NCBI GenBank assembly: GCA_025769875.1
Contig: JAGFNK010000121.1
Location: 1-64,000 of the forward strand
Direction of reading: 5' to 3'
Length of the DNA stretch: 64,000 nt
Source of the DNA: Russula earlei
Lineage: Eukaryota; Basidiomycota; Agaricomycetes; Russulales; Russulaceae
The translations under genes and the position numbers were made by a program. Within the stretch, counting starts at the first letter, position 1. Each line of letters begins with the position of its first letter. Under the pieces are notes generated by a model that was not told the DNA's origin, searched no databases, and saw only the letters and a program-made list of their open reading frames with translations. Positions 1-10,710 of the stretch are shown in pieces.

Positions 1-114
1 TGCCTTCAGTACATCCCCACTGAGGACCAGACTGCTGATGTTTTGACCAAAGGACTTGCTCAAGAAAAGCCTGAAAAGTTCTCCAGCAAGATGGGACTTT
101 GCCACCCAGGCTGA
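1..114 (+). CDS. Ty1/copia Pol, C-terminal end (partial)
   Basis: Frame 1 is open from the window edge to TGA at 112-114 and contains TADVLTKGL, the conserved motif near the end of copia RNase H. The stop is followed by a purine-rich tract (gagggggcat, 113-122) and TGTTGG at 122. That is the usual order of a polypurine tract and the start of a 3' LTR, so the LTR probably begins at 122. Its far end could not be placed because the sequence runs into the large hairpin at 201-613. The rest of the element lies to the left, outside the window. Confidence 0.85.
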   Translation, partial: CLQYIPTEDQTADVLTKGLAQEKPEKFSSKMGLCHPG

Positions 115-200
115 GGGGGCATGTTGGAGTTGTGGCCAGCCACAGCATGATGAGTCAGTCATGTGCTCACATGGCATGTGACAAACAAGCAGAAATGCAT

Positions 201-613
201 ATACACGATGGGCAGGAAGGGATAAGTCAAGTCTGCTTATAGTCAACTCAGTGGACAATAAATGTAAAATATTTCAAGTGCTGAGTAGGCTCTGTTGTGG
301 CCACAAATTATATTACATAAGTCATGACTTTAGTTGAGCACAAAAAATGTGACAAACAAGGTTAAATAAGGACAGTGTACTCATTCCAGCACAACTTTTA
401 GCCAGGCTAGGGTAAATGTTGTGCCAGAATGAGTAGACTGTCCATATTTAACCTTTTTTGTCACATTTTTTGTCCTCAACTAAAGTCATTACTTATGTAA
501 TATAATTTGTGGCAGAAACAGAGCCTACTCAGCACTTGAAAATATTTTACTTTTATTGTGCACTGAGTTGACTATAAGCAAAGTGGACTTATCCCTTCCT
601 GCCCATTGTGATA
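201..613. repeat. Long imperfect hairpin (about 195-bp arms)
   Basis: Positions 201-395 are the near-complete reverse complement of 417-613, around a ~20-bp loop. Matching landmarks are the 'gatgggcaggaaggg' side at 207-221 against 'cccttcctgcccatt' at about 593-607, and 'attatattacataag' at about 307-321 against its complement near 493-507. The left arm overlaps the presumed copia LTR (from 122). A third, more diverged copy of one arm seems to lie at about 675-760. It may be two LTR pieces of opposite orientation or a foldback element. Confidence 0.75.
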
Positions 614-1040
614 GTTTGTTTTATGGAATTTTCTCATCCCTTAGTCTTCTACAATAAGACTGAGCATTTGCTACAAATATGTTTCACCTTTATTGACCAC
701 TGAGTTGAGTTTTAGTGGACTAGACTTATCCATTCCTGTCTGTCATGAATGCCAGCCTCTAGCAGCATGATCACCCAACCTCCATATCACCCACCATGAG
801 CATACATTCAACAATACATCTCATACTCACCTCATCCTGTCACAAGGTTCCCTGCTTGGCCTGCCATGTACAGCCTGTCAAACATGAACACTCAAATTTC
901 TTGGACTTTCTCAGCATGATATACACTACCACATCCTTGGAGCACAATTTTTATCTTATGATATGTACCTACCTTCCTGGAGCATGTCATAGATTCCTCA
1001 TCGACCATTGCATACTCATCGACATTGCATATGTGGCCAG
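614..1040. other. Gene-free stretch
   Basis: Apart from a diverged copy of the hairpin arm at about 675-760, I see no gene, repeat or RNA. The short plus-strand reading frame here has no recognisable motif. Confidence 0.4.
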
Positions 1041-1115
1041 GGGTGACAGCCCGCCTAGCTCAACCCCTCCCTGACAAGTCAGGTGATGGTACACGGCCAC
1101 GTGATATTCAAGAAA
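1041..1115 (+). repeat. Inverted-repeat end, left copy
   Basis: The stretch containing agctcaacccctcc and tgacaagtcaggtga (1051-1085), with ccacgtgatat slightly further in (about 1097-1107), reappears reverse-complemented at about 4345-4440. The core match is about 35 bp. The two copies face each other and bracket 3.3 kb of low-complexity and repeat sequence. Possibly the ends of a DNA transposon, but no target duplication was confirmed. Confidence 0.55.
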
Positions 1116-1379
1116 AAAGTGTCATGATTTACATATAGAGACAAACAATTTGTAATGGGTACCTTGTTAATTGTGTCTCAGCCATTCCTGCTGGGCCATA
1201 ATGGTGGACAGACGTTCGCGTTGACGTTGCTGCTCTCATTTTGTGCGCACCACTGCTCAAGCAGCACATCCTTCACACCCTGTCCATGACAAATGAGGAG
1301 CTCTCCTCACTTGAGCTGATCATTGCGCAAGCTTGGGACCAGTGGGATCACCAGGTACATCTTCCACCACGCCATACAT

Positions 1380-3370
1380 GTGCACACGACCCGTCAAATC
1401 CTCACCTTCCCCCCCAGCCTCTGCAGCGTCGATTACACTATGCTCAACAAGCACAAGCTGCTGTGGGCAGGGGCACCTCCCCGAGCGGTCATTACCCTCA
1501 GTCCATTGCCGTCTCGCCTACCGCCATATCAGCCTCTCCCGCCATGCCCCCAGTTTTGTCAGCGCCTCCACCCTCCGCCAGTACCCTCAGCCGCACACAA
1601 CCATCGTTCCCACCGCAATCCACCATTCCTGTCACTTCATTCCACCACTGCCATCTTCGACCGGCCAGCCATCATTGCTTCAGCCCCACCTGGCCCTCGC
1701 CATCCCAGCATCGCCTGCCCTCGCCATCGCCACCACCTCGCTTGCCCCCGCTGCCATAGCCTCAGCCGCAGCATCGACCTATCGCCACCGCCCCTGTCTC
1801 TGCCTTGCCAGCTCCCGCAACCCTCAGTGTCGTCTGCCGCGGTCATTGCCTCAGCTCCACACATGACTGCTGTCTTTGCCTCGTCCGCTGCCGTCCCGGC
1901 CCCAGTAAGCCATCACCATAGTCTCATCCGCCATTGCCGTTTTAGGCCCCAGTCGTCTGTCTCAGCCACCACCTCAGTTTCATCAGGTCTCACCAGCCAC
2001 CCCTGTCTTCGTCCTCGTCCATCTCTGCTATGTATTCAGCCCCAGCTGTCTCAGTCTCAGCCGCCGCCACCGTGCCCCCAGTTTTGCCAGCCGCCTCTGT
2101 CGCCCCTACCGCTACTGTCTCGTGCCCTACCGCCCCCGTAGCCTCAACCTCAGCCTTCGACGTCTTAGCACCACATGCCACCGCCTCCACCACAGTCTCA
2201 CTAGCCACCGCCACCGAGCCCTCGTCATCCACAGCCTCCATCGCCCGTGCAGCTCCCATCTCATGCTCTGCCGCACCCATAGCCCCAGCCTCGCCCACCG
2301 ACATCTTAGCGCTGCCCGCCGCCCGCCGCCTCAGGCCCAGCTCAGTCAGCCGCTGCCACCGCGCCCACAGTCTTGCTAGCCGTCTCCCCTACTGCTTTTG
2401 TCCCACGCCCTGCCGCCCCCGTCACCTCAGCCTTGTCCGTCAGCATTCCAGCACCACCCGCTTCAGTCGTCTCGCCATCGGTCTCGGTCTCAGTTCTGCC
2501 AGCCACCTCCGTCGCCTCTGCTGCTCCCGTCTCGCGCTCTGCCGCCACTCCGAGAGTCTCAGTATTGCCTGCCGCAGTACTCTCAGCTTCACCACCCGTC
2601 TCCGTCGCCCCCACTGTCGTCGTCTCTACGTCGCACACTGTCGCCCCTGCACCCATCATCGCTGCCTCACCTGTCACCTCTGTTCGGAGAACCACAGTCT
2701 TAGCCACACACGCCGCCTCGCCGGCCTCACCTGCCCCAGCCGTCTCAGTTCCGCACGCCGCCGTCTCTATCCGGTCGGCTACCGCCGCGCCCTCCATCGC
2801 CTCCCCTCCGTCCGCTTCCATTGTTGCCCCCACTCCGTCCATCTCTGCCATCGCCCCAGCTCCATTCGCCGCCGCCTTCTCAGTCTCACTCCCAGCCTTC
2901 GTCTCAGCACCCGCTGCATTAGTTTCAGAATCGCGCGACACCAGCACCGCCACATCGTCGCAACCCCCAGTCACCAGCACCACCCCAGAAGACCAAGAAG
3001 GTTCTGGCCACGAATTTGGCCATGACACCCCATGGAAGGAGCAGCAGCCGCCACCACGCCGTCATCACAGGAGGAGCCCCCGACACCAACAGCACACTGC
3101 ATGCCGCCTCCCACATCGCCTCCGCGCCCGTTCATGCGCTCTCACCCACATCTGCTGCCGCCACCTGCAGTGGAGACGACCCCACCGCCGCCGCAAGATG
3201 ACAAACACGACCCCCACGCAAGCCACCCCCATGCAGCCGCCATCTCGTCACCGCTGCCCTCATCTCCATCGCCTCTGTTTCCCATCTTCCTTGCCTCTTC
3301 CATCGTCGCCATCGCCAATCGCCGCCTTCGTGCCTTCCACGGCCACCACCGCGACCGCCGCCACAACTCA
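1380..3370 (+). repeat. C-rich degenerate minisatellite, Pro/Ser/Ala/Val-coding
   Basis: About 2 kb of pyrimidine-rich sequence built from loosely repeated units such as 'cccccagttttg(t/c)cagc' (about 1548 and 2068) and 'ccgcctc(t/c)gtcgcc'. All frames give Pro-, Ser-, Ala-, Val- or His-rich translations. The longest (2373-3491, 372 codons) ends in a less repetitive stretch with TQMQKAQNARIQTFDQ. It may be the remains of a mucin-like or transposon-borne ORF, but overlapping open frames on both strands show that openness here follows from composition. I do not assign a protein. Confidence 0.5.
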
Positions 3371-3426
3371 GATGCAAAAGGCTCAAAATGCTCGCATTCA
3401 GACATTTGACCAAGGTCGGTCAACAT

Positions 3427-3950
3427 TTCAAGCCCCCAGGAGGTGTAAGGTAGCTATATCGCTGGCCTCGGAATCACTTGCAGAAACGTGACATGACACT
3501 ACGAAACTGATGCCTTCTCTCCATTGCCTCAGCTCCCTCCTATCCCTTGCCATCAACCACACGCGCATGCCACCTCCCTCGCACCCAACGTCAAGCCCTC
3601 GCCAGTGACCATGCATATGTGACACGCTCGCGAGACGCGATCACGTTCCAGGCCATTCGCCAGCACCTCAACCCCCTCACCCGGCCTCGAACTCCCTTTC
3701 ACCATCTCGAACTCCTTTCACCATTTCCTCTCCCTTTCATGCCCTTCATCTCTAGTACCTCCTTTCTTGTATATAAAACACCCTAGCTACTCTGTAGTAG
3801 GATAGTCGACTCAGAAGAATAAGATTCCCTTGCTTCCATCTATCTGCCTCTGTGAAGAACTCGAATGATTGCACGCACGCCCACTTGCTCCTCTCTCCCC
3901 CTCTCCCCTCTCTTGGGACCGGTCAGCCCCACACTTACTCACTCAAGTGT
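3427..3950 (+). repeat. Copy of the ~527-bp dispersed element
   Basis: It matches, in order, the minus strand of the element at 33705-42872. The shared order is gaggtgtaagg and a gctggcctc block (about 3441-3470), a block around 'cagctccctcctatcccttgcca', and near the far end 'ccctttcatgcc', the promoter-like 'tgtatataaa' (3768-3777) and 'gggaccggtcag'. The ends and any target duplication of this copy were not resolved. Confidence 0.6.
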
Positions 3951-4136
3951 CACTGTCACAGCAGCAACCTCAATGCGATGGCCCTGACGACAACCGCGAC
4001 CATGGAATGGCACAAGCAGCCTCCATGAGTTTTCCCATGTGCAGTCATTCTCGCATGTTGACCAGGTGCATTTTTCATCTTCATTTTTCGCGGGTTCTCA
4101 TCCTATCTCACCTCCCCTTTCCTCCTTCCTCCAGAT
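3951..4136 (+). repeat. Fragment of Helitron-interior repeat
   Basis: Reverse complement of part of 29030-29240 in the Helitron interior. The shared run around 'gttttcccatgtgcagtc' (about 4028-4045) is followed by 'gaccaggtgcat' and 'ctcatcctatct'. It indicates a second, dispersed copy of that repeat family. Confidence 0.7.
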
Positions 4137-4344
4137 GATGATATTTGATATCTACATGACAGTTTACTTCTATGTTCCATCTTATGTATAATACAGCTTG
4201 TGTATTGTATTCTACATACTAAAAAACTGGGTTCCTGCTGTCCAACACCCAAACTGGCAATAAAGTTGCATTTGTTGAGTTTGCTTTTTATTTTCCATGT
4301 GATGCGTTCACTCGCAAAGGGCATTAACGAACTTTGGCGTTGTT

Positions 4345-4440
4345 GCATATCACGTGGTTGCGTCACAACCTGGGTGAATAGCGTTTAGTGGTCACCTGAC
4401 TTGTCAGGAGGGGTTGAGCTGACTTGGCGGCGGTGAATTT
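4345..4440 (-). repeat. Inverted-repeat end, right copy
   Basis: Reverse complement of the repeat at 1041-1115, with cacctgacttgtcagg then aggggttgagct at about 4392-4420 and atcacgtgg (4349-4357) further in. It ends about 180 bp upstream of the NTPase-nuclease gene. Confidence 0.55.
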
Positions 4441-4614
4441 GATGTGGCCGGACATGCCGAGAAAAATTACCAGTTTTAGAATTTAAAACTTGAGGTTGCG
4501 GCGGAAGTTGATGCGGCGACGTGCAACAACAATAAAGATTTGGTGACTATCGGAGTTTCAACACTTCAACCATATCTACATCGTCTTTCTTTCCAGCAGA
4601 CTTCGGTCAACACG

Positions 4615-7169
4615 ATGCCTGATAGAAAGGGTCAGAAGAAAGCTAGCGGAGATCCTAATGACTGGACAGTCAAGGAAGTTGTAAATTGGCTGGAGGGTAG
4701 AGGATTCGAGCTGGAAGTGTGTGATACATTCACTGGTGCGTTGTCTCGCAACTTATTCACGCTATCCGGGCTATATTAATTCCTGAGCAGACCAAAAAAT
4801 CACTGGCAGCGTCCTTCTTAGCCTCGATGCAGGTCTCCTCAAGTCTGAAATTGGGATCGTCCCATACGGTACGCGAGTGAGCATAGAGAATGCCATAAAA
4901 ACGCTACTTTCGGATGGTGAGTGCGCTACGTTTCCTCTGCCACCTTGACAGTGCTGACACCCTGCCTTCCACTGTCACCTTTCCACCTGATTTTTGGACT
5001 TAAGATCTACTTTCGGACTGTAAGTTCCCATTAAAATTTTCCTGTATTTATGTACTGCACTTCTCAAATCAGCTGATCTCGATGCATTACACGCCAAATT
5101 GCAAACAATCAACCCCGACGCCGACTGGTATTCGAACCCTCAAAATATCACTATCCTTCCATTCCCGTTTTTGACCGACCGTCTACGTTTACCCTCAGAG
5201 CGATTTCGATTGCTACCGGAATGCGTCTTTCAATATATGGGGCGCGAGGCCTTTGCTCATGTGTGGGCAGCCGTTGGCCGAATGCGGACCGAGATAGGGC
5301 GCAATCGAATATATATCCAAGGCACAATAGGGTACGGCAAGTCACACATCTTGGCTGCGTTGGCGTGCCTTCTTGGTCGCGGTGGAAATCGTGTTGTATA
5401 TCTCCCCGACTGCAGAGAGATGTTGCGAGGCCCGCTTATCTATCTCAAATCTGCGCTCCTTTGCGCCTTTGCGGACCCATCATCATCCCACCATCGTACC
5501 ACAATCCGAGCGTGTCGTTCCAACAGCGACCTGTTGGCTTTTTGTCGAGCAAACGTAAACCCCGATCCCTTATATTTTGTTGTTGATCAGATGAATGCCT
5601 TCCATAAAGAGGAATCCAACGAAGACGAGATTGCTCATGACAAGAAACAAGAGTTCTCGAATCTTCTGCAAGAAATGAGCGCCGAGCATTATTCGATTAC
5701 CTGCGCATCGGCCAACCGCAGGACGATGATGCATATGCAGCGGAAGCAGACTGGTGATCTTAAGCTGTCAATGATGGGTGGTATGTCAAAGGTGAGACGA
5801 CCTCTTATCGCTTTCCCCTATTTCACTTGTTATTCACGTCGGTTTCCACAGGAGGAAATGAAGTATTGGTGGCTCCATCATAAGACTAAGGTGCCCATCT
5901 TTGAAGATGAAGCCGACAGATATAAGGTCGAATATCTCACCGGCCGCATCCCCCTGCTCCTTCGGCCCTTTCTGACCTCGCACGGTAAAGTTTTCAGCGC
6001 TGTGGAGCAAACCATTTGGCAAGATAAAGATCTTGTCGCCGTTGGGGAGAATATCCAGGAATTCGCCGATAGGATGAGGGAACTCAAAACTGGTATCAAC
6101 TACGAAATGTAAATAAATTCGTTTTATTCTGCCAGTGCCTATATTGACTCTCGATCCAAGGTTTTATCTCAGCACCATCTTCGCTAGTCTGACTAGATCC
6201 ACCATGCGCACTGGTGACAATTGGTTCGACCACCGGTACTTCTACTGCGACGAGGAAACTCGGATCTGTCATTGCACATGTGGTCTGGCGAGAGAGGCTG
6301 GCGCGATACTCCTTCGCCAGGCGAACCCTGATCGATTTTTTGATGCCATATGGCTAAATTCCCTGGATTTCTCCGAAGGCCATCCCGTCATGGTTGGATT
6401 CATTGTGGAACAAACATGTCTTAGTGCTATCTCAAGCCTAGGCTTCAAGCATAGAGGAATTCAATGGGATCCAGTTGAATCTACCATATTTAAAGGGGAT
6501 CTCTTGCAGGCACTGCCGAGGCAAACTTCGACATCGAAATTCTTTGTCCCTGCGGATCCCAACTACAAGAATATCGACGCCCTCTATCTCAAAGTTGACA
6601 CCACTGCGAAAACGGTATTCGTGGCGCCTATTCAGATCACAGTCAACCCGAAGTACAAGGATTCAGAAGCACTCTTTTATAGCGAATGGGGACGTTGGGA
6701 GACATTCTTCGTCGGTTATACATTGTCGTCGACCTTCGTCTGGATTCTCGAGCATGCACACTCTCGACGAGTCATCGAGCAGCAGTCAAAGGCTCTGAGG
6801 AGCGGTTCGCCGGCGATTATGCCTGAGCACGGGCAGATTTTTGTTACGGTTAGCGAGTTATACGCTCCTCTGGGCCGGCAGCTGGCAAGATTAAGGAGGA
6901 CGAGCGGCAGAAAACGGCTGCGCCCGGTGCCTTCGATAGTTCCTGACGACGAGATTAGTGAAAAGGAACGACCTCCGCGTCGCAAGAAGATTGAGGGTGA
7001 CGTTACGAGTACGGACGCTCCAGGGCCTTCCACGCCTCACAGGCCCGCCAAGACGCAAGGGAAAGTCAAACTCACCTCTCCGCCTGTTTTGGATGAGCCA
7101 TTGCACATCACAGCCGCCGCAGACGATGGGTCACCCAAACCTAGGCGTCCTTCCCGCACAAAGAAGTAA
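4615..7169 (+). CDS. SAM domain - P-loop NTPase - PD-(D/E)XK-like nuclease, Crinkler-RHS (CR)-type protein
   Basis: Six exons: 4615-4735, 4791-4916, 5005-5019 (optional 15-nt micro-exon), 5073-5791, 5852-6092, 6136-7169, giving 751 aa (746 without the micro-exon; both keep frame). Exons 1-2 give a SAM-like domain: WTVKEVVNWLEG, then a KITGSVLLSLD block. Exon 4 carries Walker A GTIGYGKSH (about 5321-5347), Walker B LYFVVDQ (Asp 5585-5587) and sensor-like CASANRR. Exon 6 has a restriction-endonuclease-like pattern: Glu in VGFIVEQ (6408-6410), Asp in NIDAL (6576-6578), then PIQIT with Gln at 6633-6635. The C-terminus is basic and NLS-like (GRKRLRP, RPPRRKK). NTPase plus nuclease with a variable N-terminal header is the known CR effector/toxin layout, thought to derive from transposons. 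Nuclear DNA cleavage is inference. No disabling break is visible. Intron 5792-5851 is a multiple of three, so the unspliced frame reads through. Confidence 0.8.
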
Positions 7170-7194
7170 CCCTTTTGTGGGCAAAGGCGGCAAA

Positions 7195-7500
7195 TTTTGG
7201 GAGAGGGAGGGCAACGTATCAACTCGCAGTCGCAATTACATACGAGGCAAGGACGATATACATCCTGGAGGTGGAGATGGAGGGCGACGAGTCAGATCAC
7301 AGTTGCAACTAAAATTCGGGATCAGGGACGACGTACAAACTGCTGGTGGAGAACGAGGACGATGTGTCAGATGGCAGTTGAAGACTTGGGCAGCAACGAC
7401 ATACTTCCTGAAGGTGGAGATAACTCAGATCGTAGTTGCGAGTACAAAAGACGGATAGGGACGACTTAGAGCCAGAGAAAAAGCACGTCAGATCGCGGGC
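7195..7500 (+). repeat. Degenerate ~70-bp tandem repeat
   Basis: About four units just behind the nuclease stop codon, each with versions of 'cagatcacagttgcaa', 'agggacgac(g/a)tac' and 'cctg.aggtggaga'. Copies of 'ggtgga' occur near 7270, 7345 and 7413, about 70 bp apart. Open frames cross it, but divergence between units suggests 3' untranslated or intergenic satellite. Confidence 0.6.
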
Positions 7501-8049
7501 GAAGAACAAGAGCAGGCGCGAGGTCGAGTAACACACACTCGCACGGCTCCATATTGTAGCCAAGGATATCGCGTTCAGATGAAATGGAGGGGTGGGATTC
7601 ATAGTATAATAAATACTGGACAAGATACTATAGTGAATCTATTTGTAAAAGCGGCGTTGACATTTGCCCAAATTTTCCAGTGTGTGAGTGGTCCACGACG
7701 CGTAGTCACAAAGACGGAGGTAAACCGACCACGCCCAAGCCACTCCCAAGCCTCCCTCTGAAATTCAGTTCTGATTCTTCGAGAACTACTCTCGGCAGTC
7801 TCAAAAATCTTGGCAAGAGCACCAACCCGGATCGCTTTCGTGCTCCCCTGCGCACAGCAGGTCGCGGGGTCCCCTCCTACACCTGTATCGTGTGGGGACG
7901 CACCGAAATTGCGAGTCAGCCATGGAACAATCCTAGCAATGAGTCTAGCCCCCGGTTGGATCGCCAGATCATGAGAAGAAGAGCATACCGGGAGCAGCAG
8001 CAGGGGTGGATATGCACGTGCCGGGTTAGCCCCTTGCACAATGGCCTTT
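7501..8049. other. Gene-free stretch between nuclease gene and GyC
   Basis: No recognisable protein motif on either strand. Open frames (for example 7599-8039 on the minus strand) give compositionally plain sequence without conserved blocks. The junction with element GyC lies near 8050. Confidence 0.4.
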
Positions 8050-8055
8050 TCAGTG

Positions 8056-8854
8056 CTAGTAGTCGGACAGCTTACATAAGCTACCTAGAAGTCGGACAGG
8101 TGTGTTCCTTCTGCCCCACTGTCTACCAGGGCTCTTGCACCAATTTCTTTGCCACTTGTCTTCCCCACAAGGGTAACTTTCAAGGCAATGGATGGGGAAT
8201 GGATATTCTTGGTAGAAACCTTGGGGTAATTGATTTCTCATTGTATCGTACTGATTGGGACAGCATCCCTTATTGGTGTGGAAGGGGGTCCAATTAAAAA
8301 TCCATAGGAGCTGATCTAGGGCAAGGAATTGAGTCTGCAAGTGTATCTCTCCAGGTAGTCAATGACATGACAGGAACAGGTTCTTCTTGTGCAGGTTTGA
8401 TATTTTCATCTTGAATAGTAGTAGCTCTTACTGTTTGGGGGCGAGATCCTTGTCTTTGACATCCTTGGGCTGCTTTCTTTGCTCTACATTGGTTTGCCAT
8501 ATGATTCTTCTTTCCACAATGATAACAGAGATTGTTCTTGTGTTGAAACTCTTTCACTGCATCTGTGAGGGGCTTTTGTTCACTTCTGGACTCCCAGGGT
8601 CATTTGTTAGGTTCTCCTTGGTATAAGTTAATCTCCAATGGATTGTCTGATCCTTGAGTGTTTAAACCTTGGGCCCACACAGAGCGTCCTCCTTGAAAGG
8701 CCATGGAATTGTATAGGTGGAAAAATCAAATTCTCTTGCTGCTTTGACAAGGGCCGCAATGTAGTTGGTGTCAGTGTGATTCCCAATATCTTCTGATGTA
8801 GGGCTGGGTTAATGTTCTTCCTGAATGTGTACATCTTTGTTCTTTCATTGGTGG
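8056..8854 (-). pseudogene. GyC gag 3' half and protease start
   Basis: From high to low coordinates: the gag stretch TNERTKMYTFRKNINPALH, then a region broken by TGA (in ...PNK*PWES...), then a CCHC knuckle (8527-8486, CYHC..KKNHMANQC), then a shifted frame with the retroviral-type aspartic protease motif ALVDSGAEGTHLSDF (about 8145-8085). The sequence ends before the RT. The first codons join those at 10711-10715 across the LTR insertion, in frame, at the 5-bp duplication. Confidence 0.8.
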
Positions 8855-10710
8855 TGTCATGAACCATTCTCCAAAGAGGGCCCTGGAAGGACCCTTCCTT
8901 ATGAGAGGAAACCCAGCCTCTATGGTGTCACCCTGTTCACACAAGCAAAAGGGGTGAGTAGAGGTGTCCACAATATCGTGTGTGTCATGAGCTATTCTCT
9001 GAAGAGGGCCCTTGAAGGACCCTTCCTTATAGGAGGAAACCCAGCCTCCATGGTGTCACCCTGTTCACATGACCAAAAGGGCCCCACTTATTGGCAACCC
9101 TTCTAGCAATAAAGGACAGTATTAGGGCCCTTCTAGGGACCCTTTAGGATGACTCTAGGTGCTCTACAATGGGTACTAACACAGTATCAAAGACTCTATA
9201 ACGTGTTATTAGGCCAACTCTAATAACTATAGAATGAACTATAAGGCAATACTAAGGACCTTAATAGGAGTATTAGGGTCAACTCTAAGGACCCTAATAG
9301 AGCTATATAAGGGCCTTATAAGATAACACTATTCCCTAACCAAACTACAAGTCCTCAAATGACCGGCCCTAAACTAACTAACAGAAAATGAATCAGGTGC
9401 TCACATGTGCACTAGAACAGCAAACACGTGGACAATGAAAGCTCTTACTCATCAGGAAAAGCCTTCTTACTCAGCAGCTTACTGAGCATGACTGAGCATG
9501 CTCAGTAAGCGCACTCCGACTTCTTACTCAGCACTCTATTGTGCTTGATAACAAGGTTATGACTTGTTCTCTATTTAGCAGTTCTCTTGTAGTATATAAG
9601 CGCTCAATAAAGTAGCGGACAGTCCTCAGACTGTCCATTTGTTTACAGCACTCTCTATTCCTGGGATACTCATTTAAGGACCATCCCCTTGTGACTATCC
9701 TGGCCTCCTCTCTGCGTGATTGTTCAACTCTCACAGTGACAGTACCTCTCTGGTATCTGTTACTACTCTGGACTCTACTCCTTGCCCATGCTGTCTTGGA
9801 CATCTATCGACTCGTCTCTGAGCTTACCCCTCACTCTTGAACTGGATAGTTCAACAGTGAGTCTTGACAGTGCACGCATTGTCGCATGAGCGATTCTTGG
9901 CACAATTGACATACAGCAAGCCCCACTTAATGGCAACCCTTTTAGCAATAAAGGACAGTATTAGGGCCTTCCTAAAGACCCTTTAGGATGACTCTAGGTG
10001 CTCTACAATAGGCACTAACACAGTATCAAAGACCCTACAACATGTTATTAGACTAACTCTAATAACTATAGAATGAACTATAAGGCAATACTAAGGACCT
10101 TAATAGAAGTATTAGGGTTGACTATAAGGACCCTAATAGAACTATATAAGGGGACTTATAAGATAACACTATTCCCTAAACCAAACTACAAGTCCTCAAA
10201 TGACCGGCCCTAAACTAACTAACAGAAAATGAATCAGGTGCTTGCACGTGTACTAAAGCAGTGAACACATGGACAGTAAAGGCTCTTACTCAGCAAGAGA
10301 AGCCTTCTTACTCAGCAGCTTACTGAGCATGACTGAGCATGCTCAGTAAGCACACTCCGACATCTTACTCATCACTCTATTATGCTTGATAACAAGGTTA
10401 TGACTCGTTCCCTATTTAGCAGTTCTCTTGTAGTATATAAGCGCTCAATAAAGTAGTGGACAGTCCCCAGACTGTCCATTTGTTTATGGCACTCTCTACC
10501 CCTGGGATACTCCTTTAAGGACTGCCCCCTTGTGACCATACTGGCTTCTTCCCTGCATACCTGCTTGACTCTACCAGTAACTGTGCCCCTTTGGTATCTG
10601 TTACTGCTTTGGATTCTACTCCTTGCCCATGCTGTCTTGGATGTCTATCGACTTGTCTTTGAGCTTATTCCTCACTCTTGAACTGGATAGTTCAACAGTG
10701 AGTCTTGACA
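8855..10710 (+). mobile_element. Compound solo LTR (family LTR1) in GyC gag
   Basis: Flanked by the 5-bp duplication GGTGG (8850-8854 and 10711-10715). Content: a 5' LTR segment starting TGTCATGAACC (8855), a second 5' segment starting TGTCATGAGC (8983) with a full LTR body ending CTTGACA at 9869, then a further, 5'-truncated LTR ending CTTGACA at 10710. Each body has a TATA motif (gtatataagcgctc, about 9592 and 10434) followed by gacagtcc.cagactgtcc, the likely 5' end of the transcript. The layout fits unequal or template-switch LTR recombination before or after insertion. Confidence 0.85.

Noticed and set aside
796..1074. 92-codon plus-strand open frame
   Set aside because: No motif, plain composition, no splice partners; lies in repeat-derived sequence.
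2342..3028. 228-codon minus-strand Ala/Glu/Thr-rich frame
   Set aside because: Shadow of the C-rich minisatellite; no start context or domain.
7599..8039. 146-codon minus-strand frame next to GyC
   Set aside because: No conserved block; runs into the element junction.
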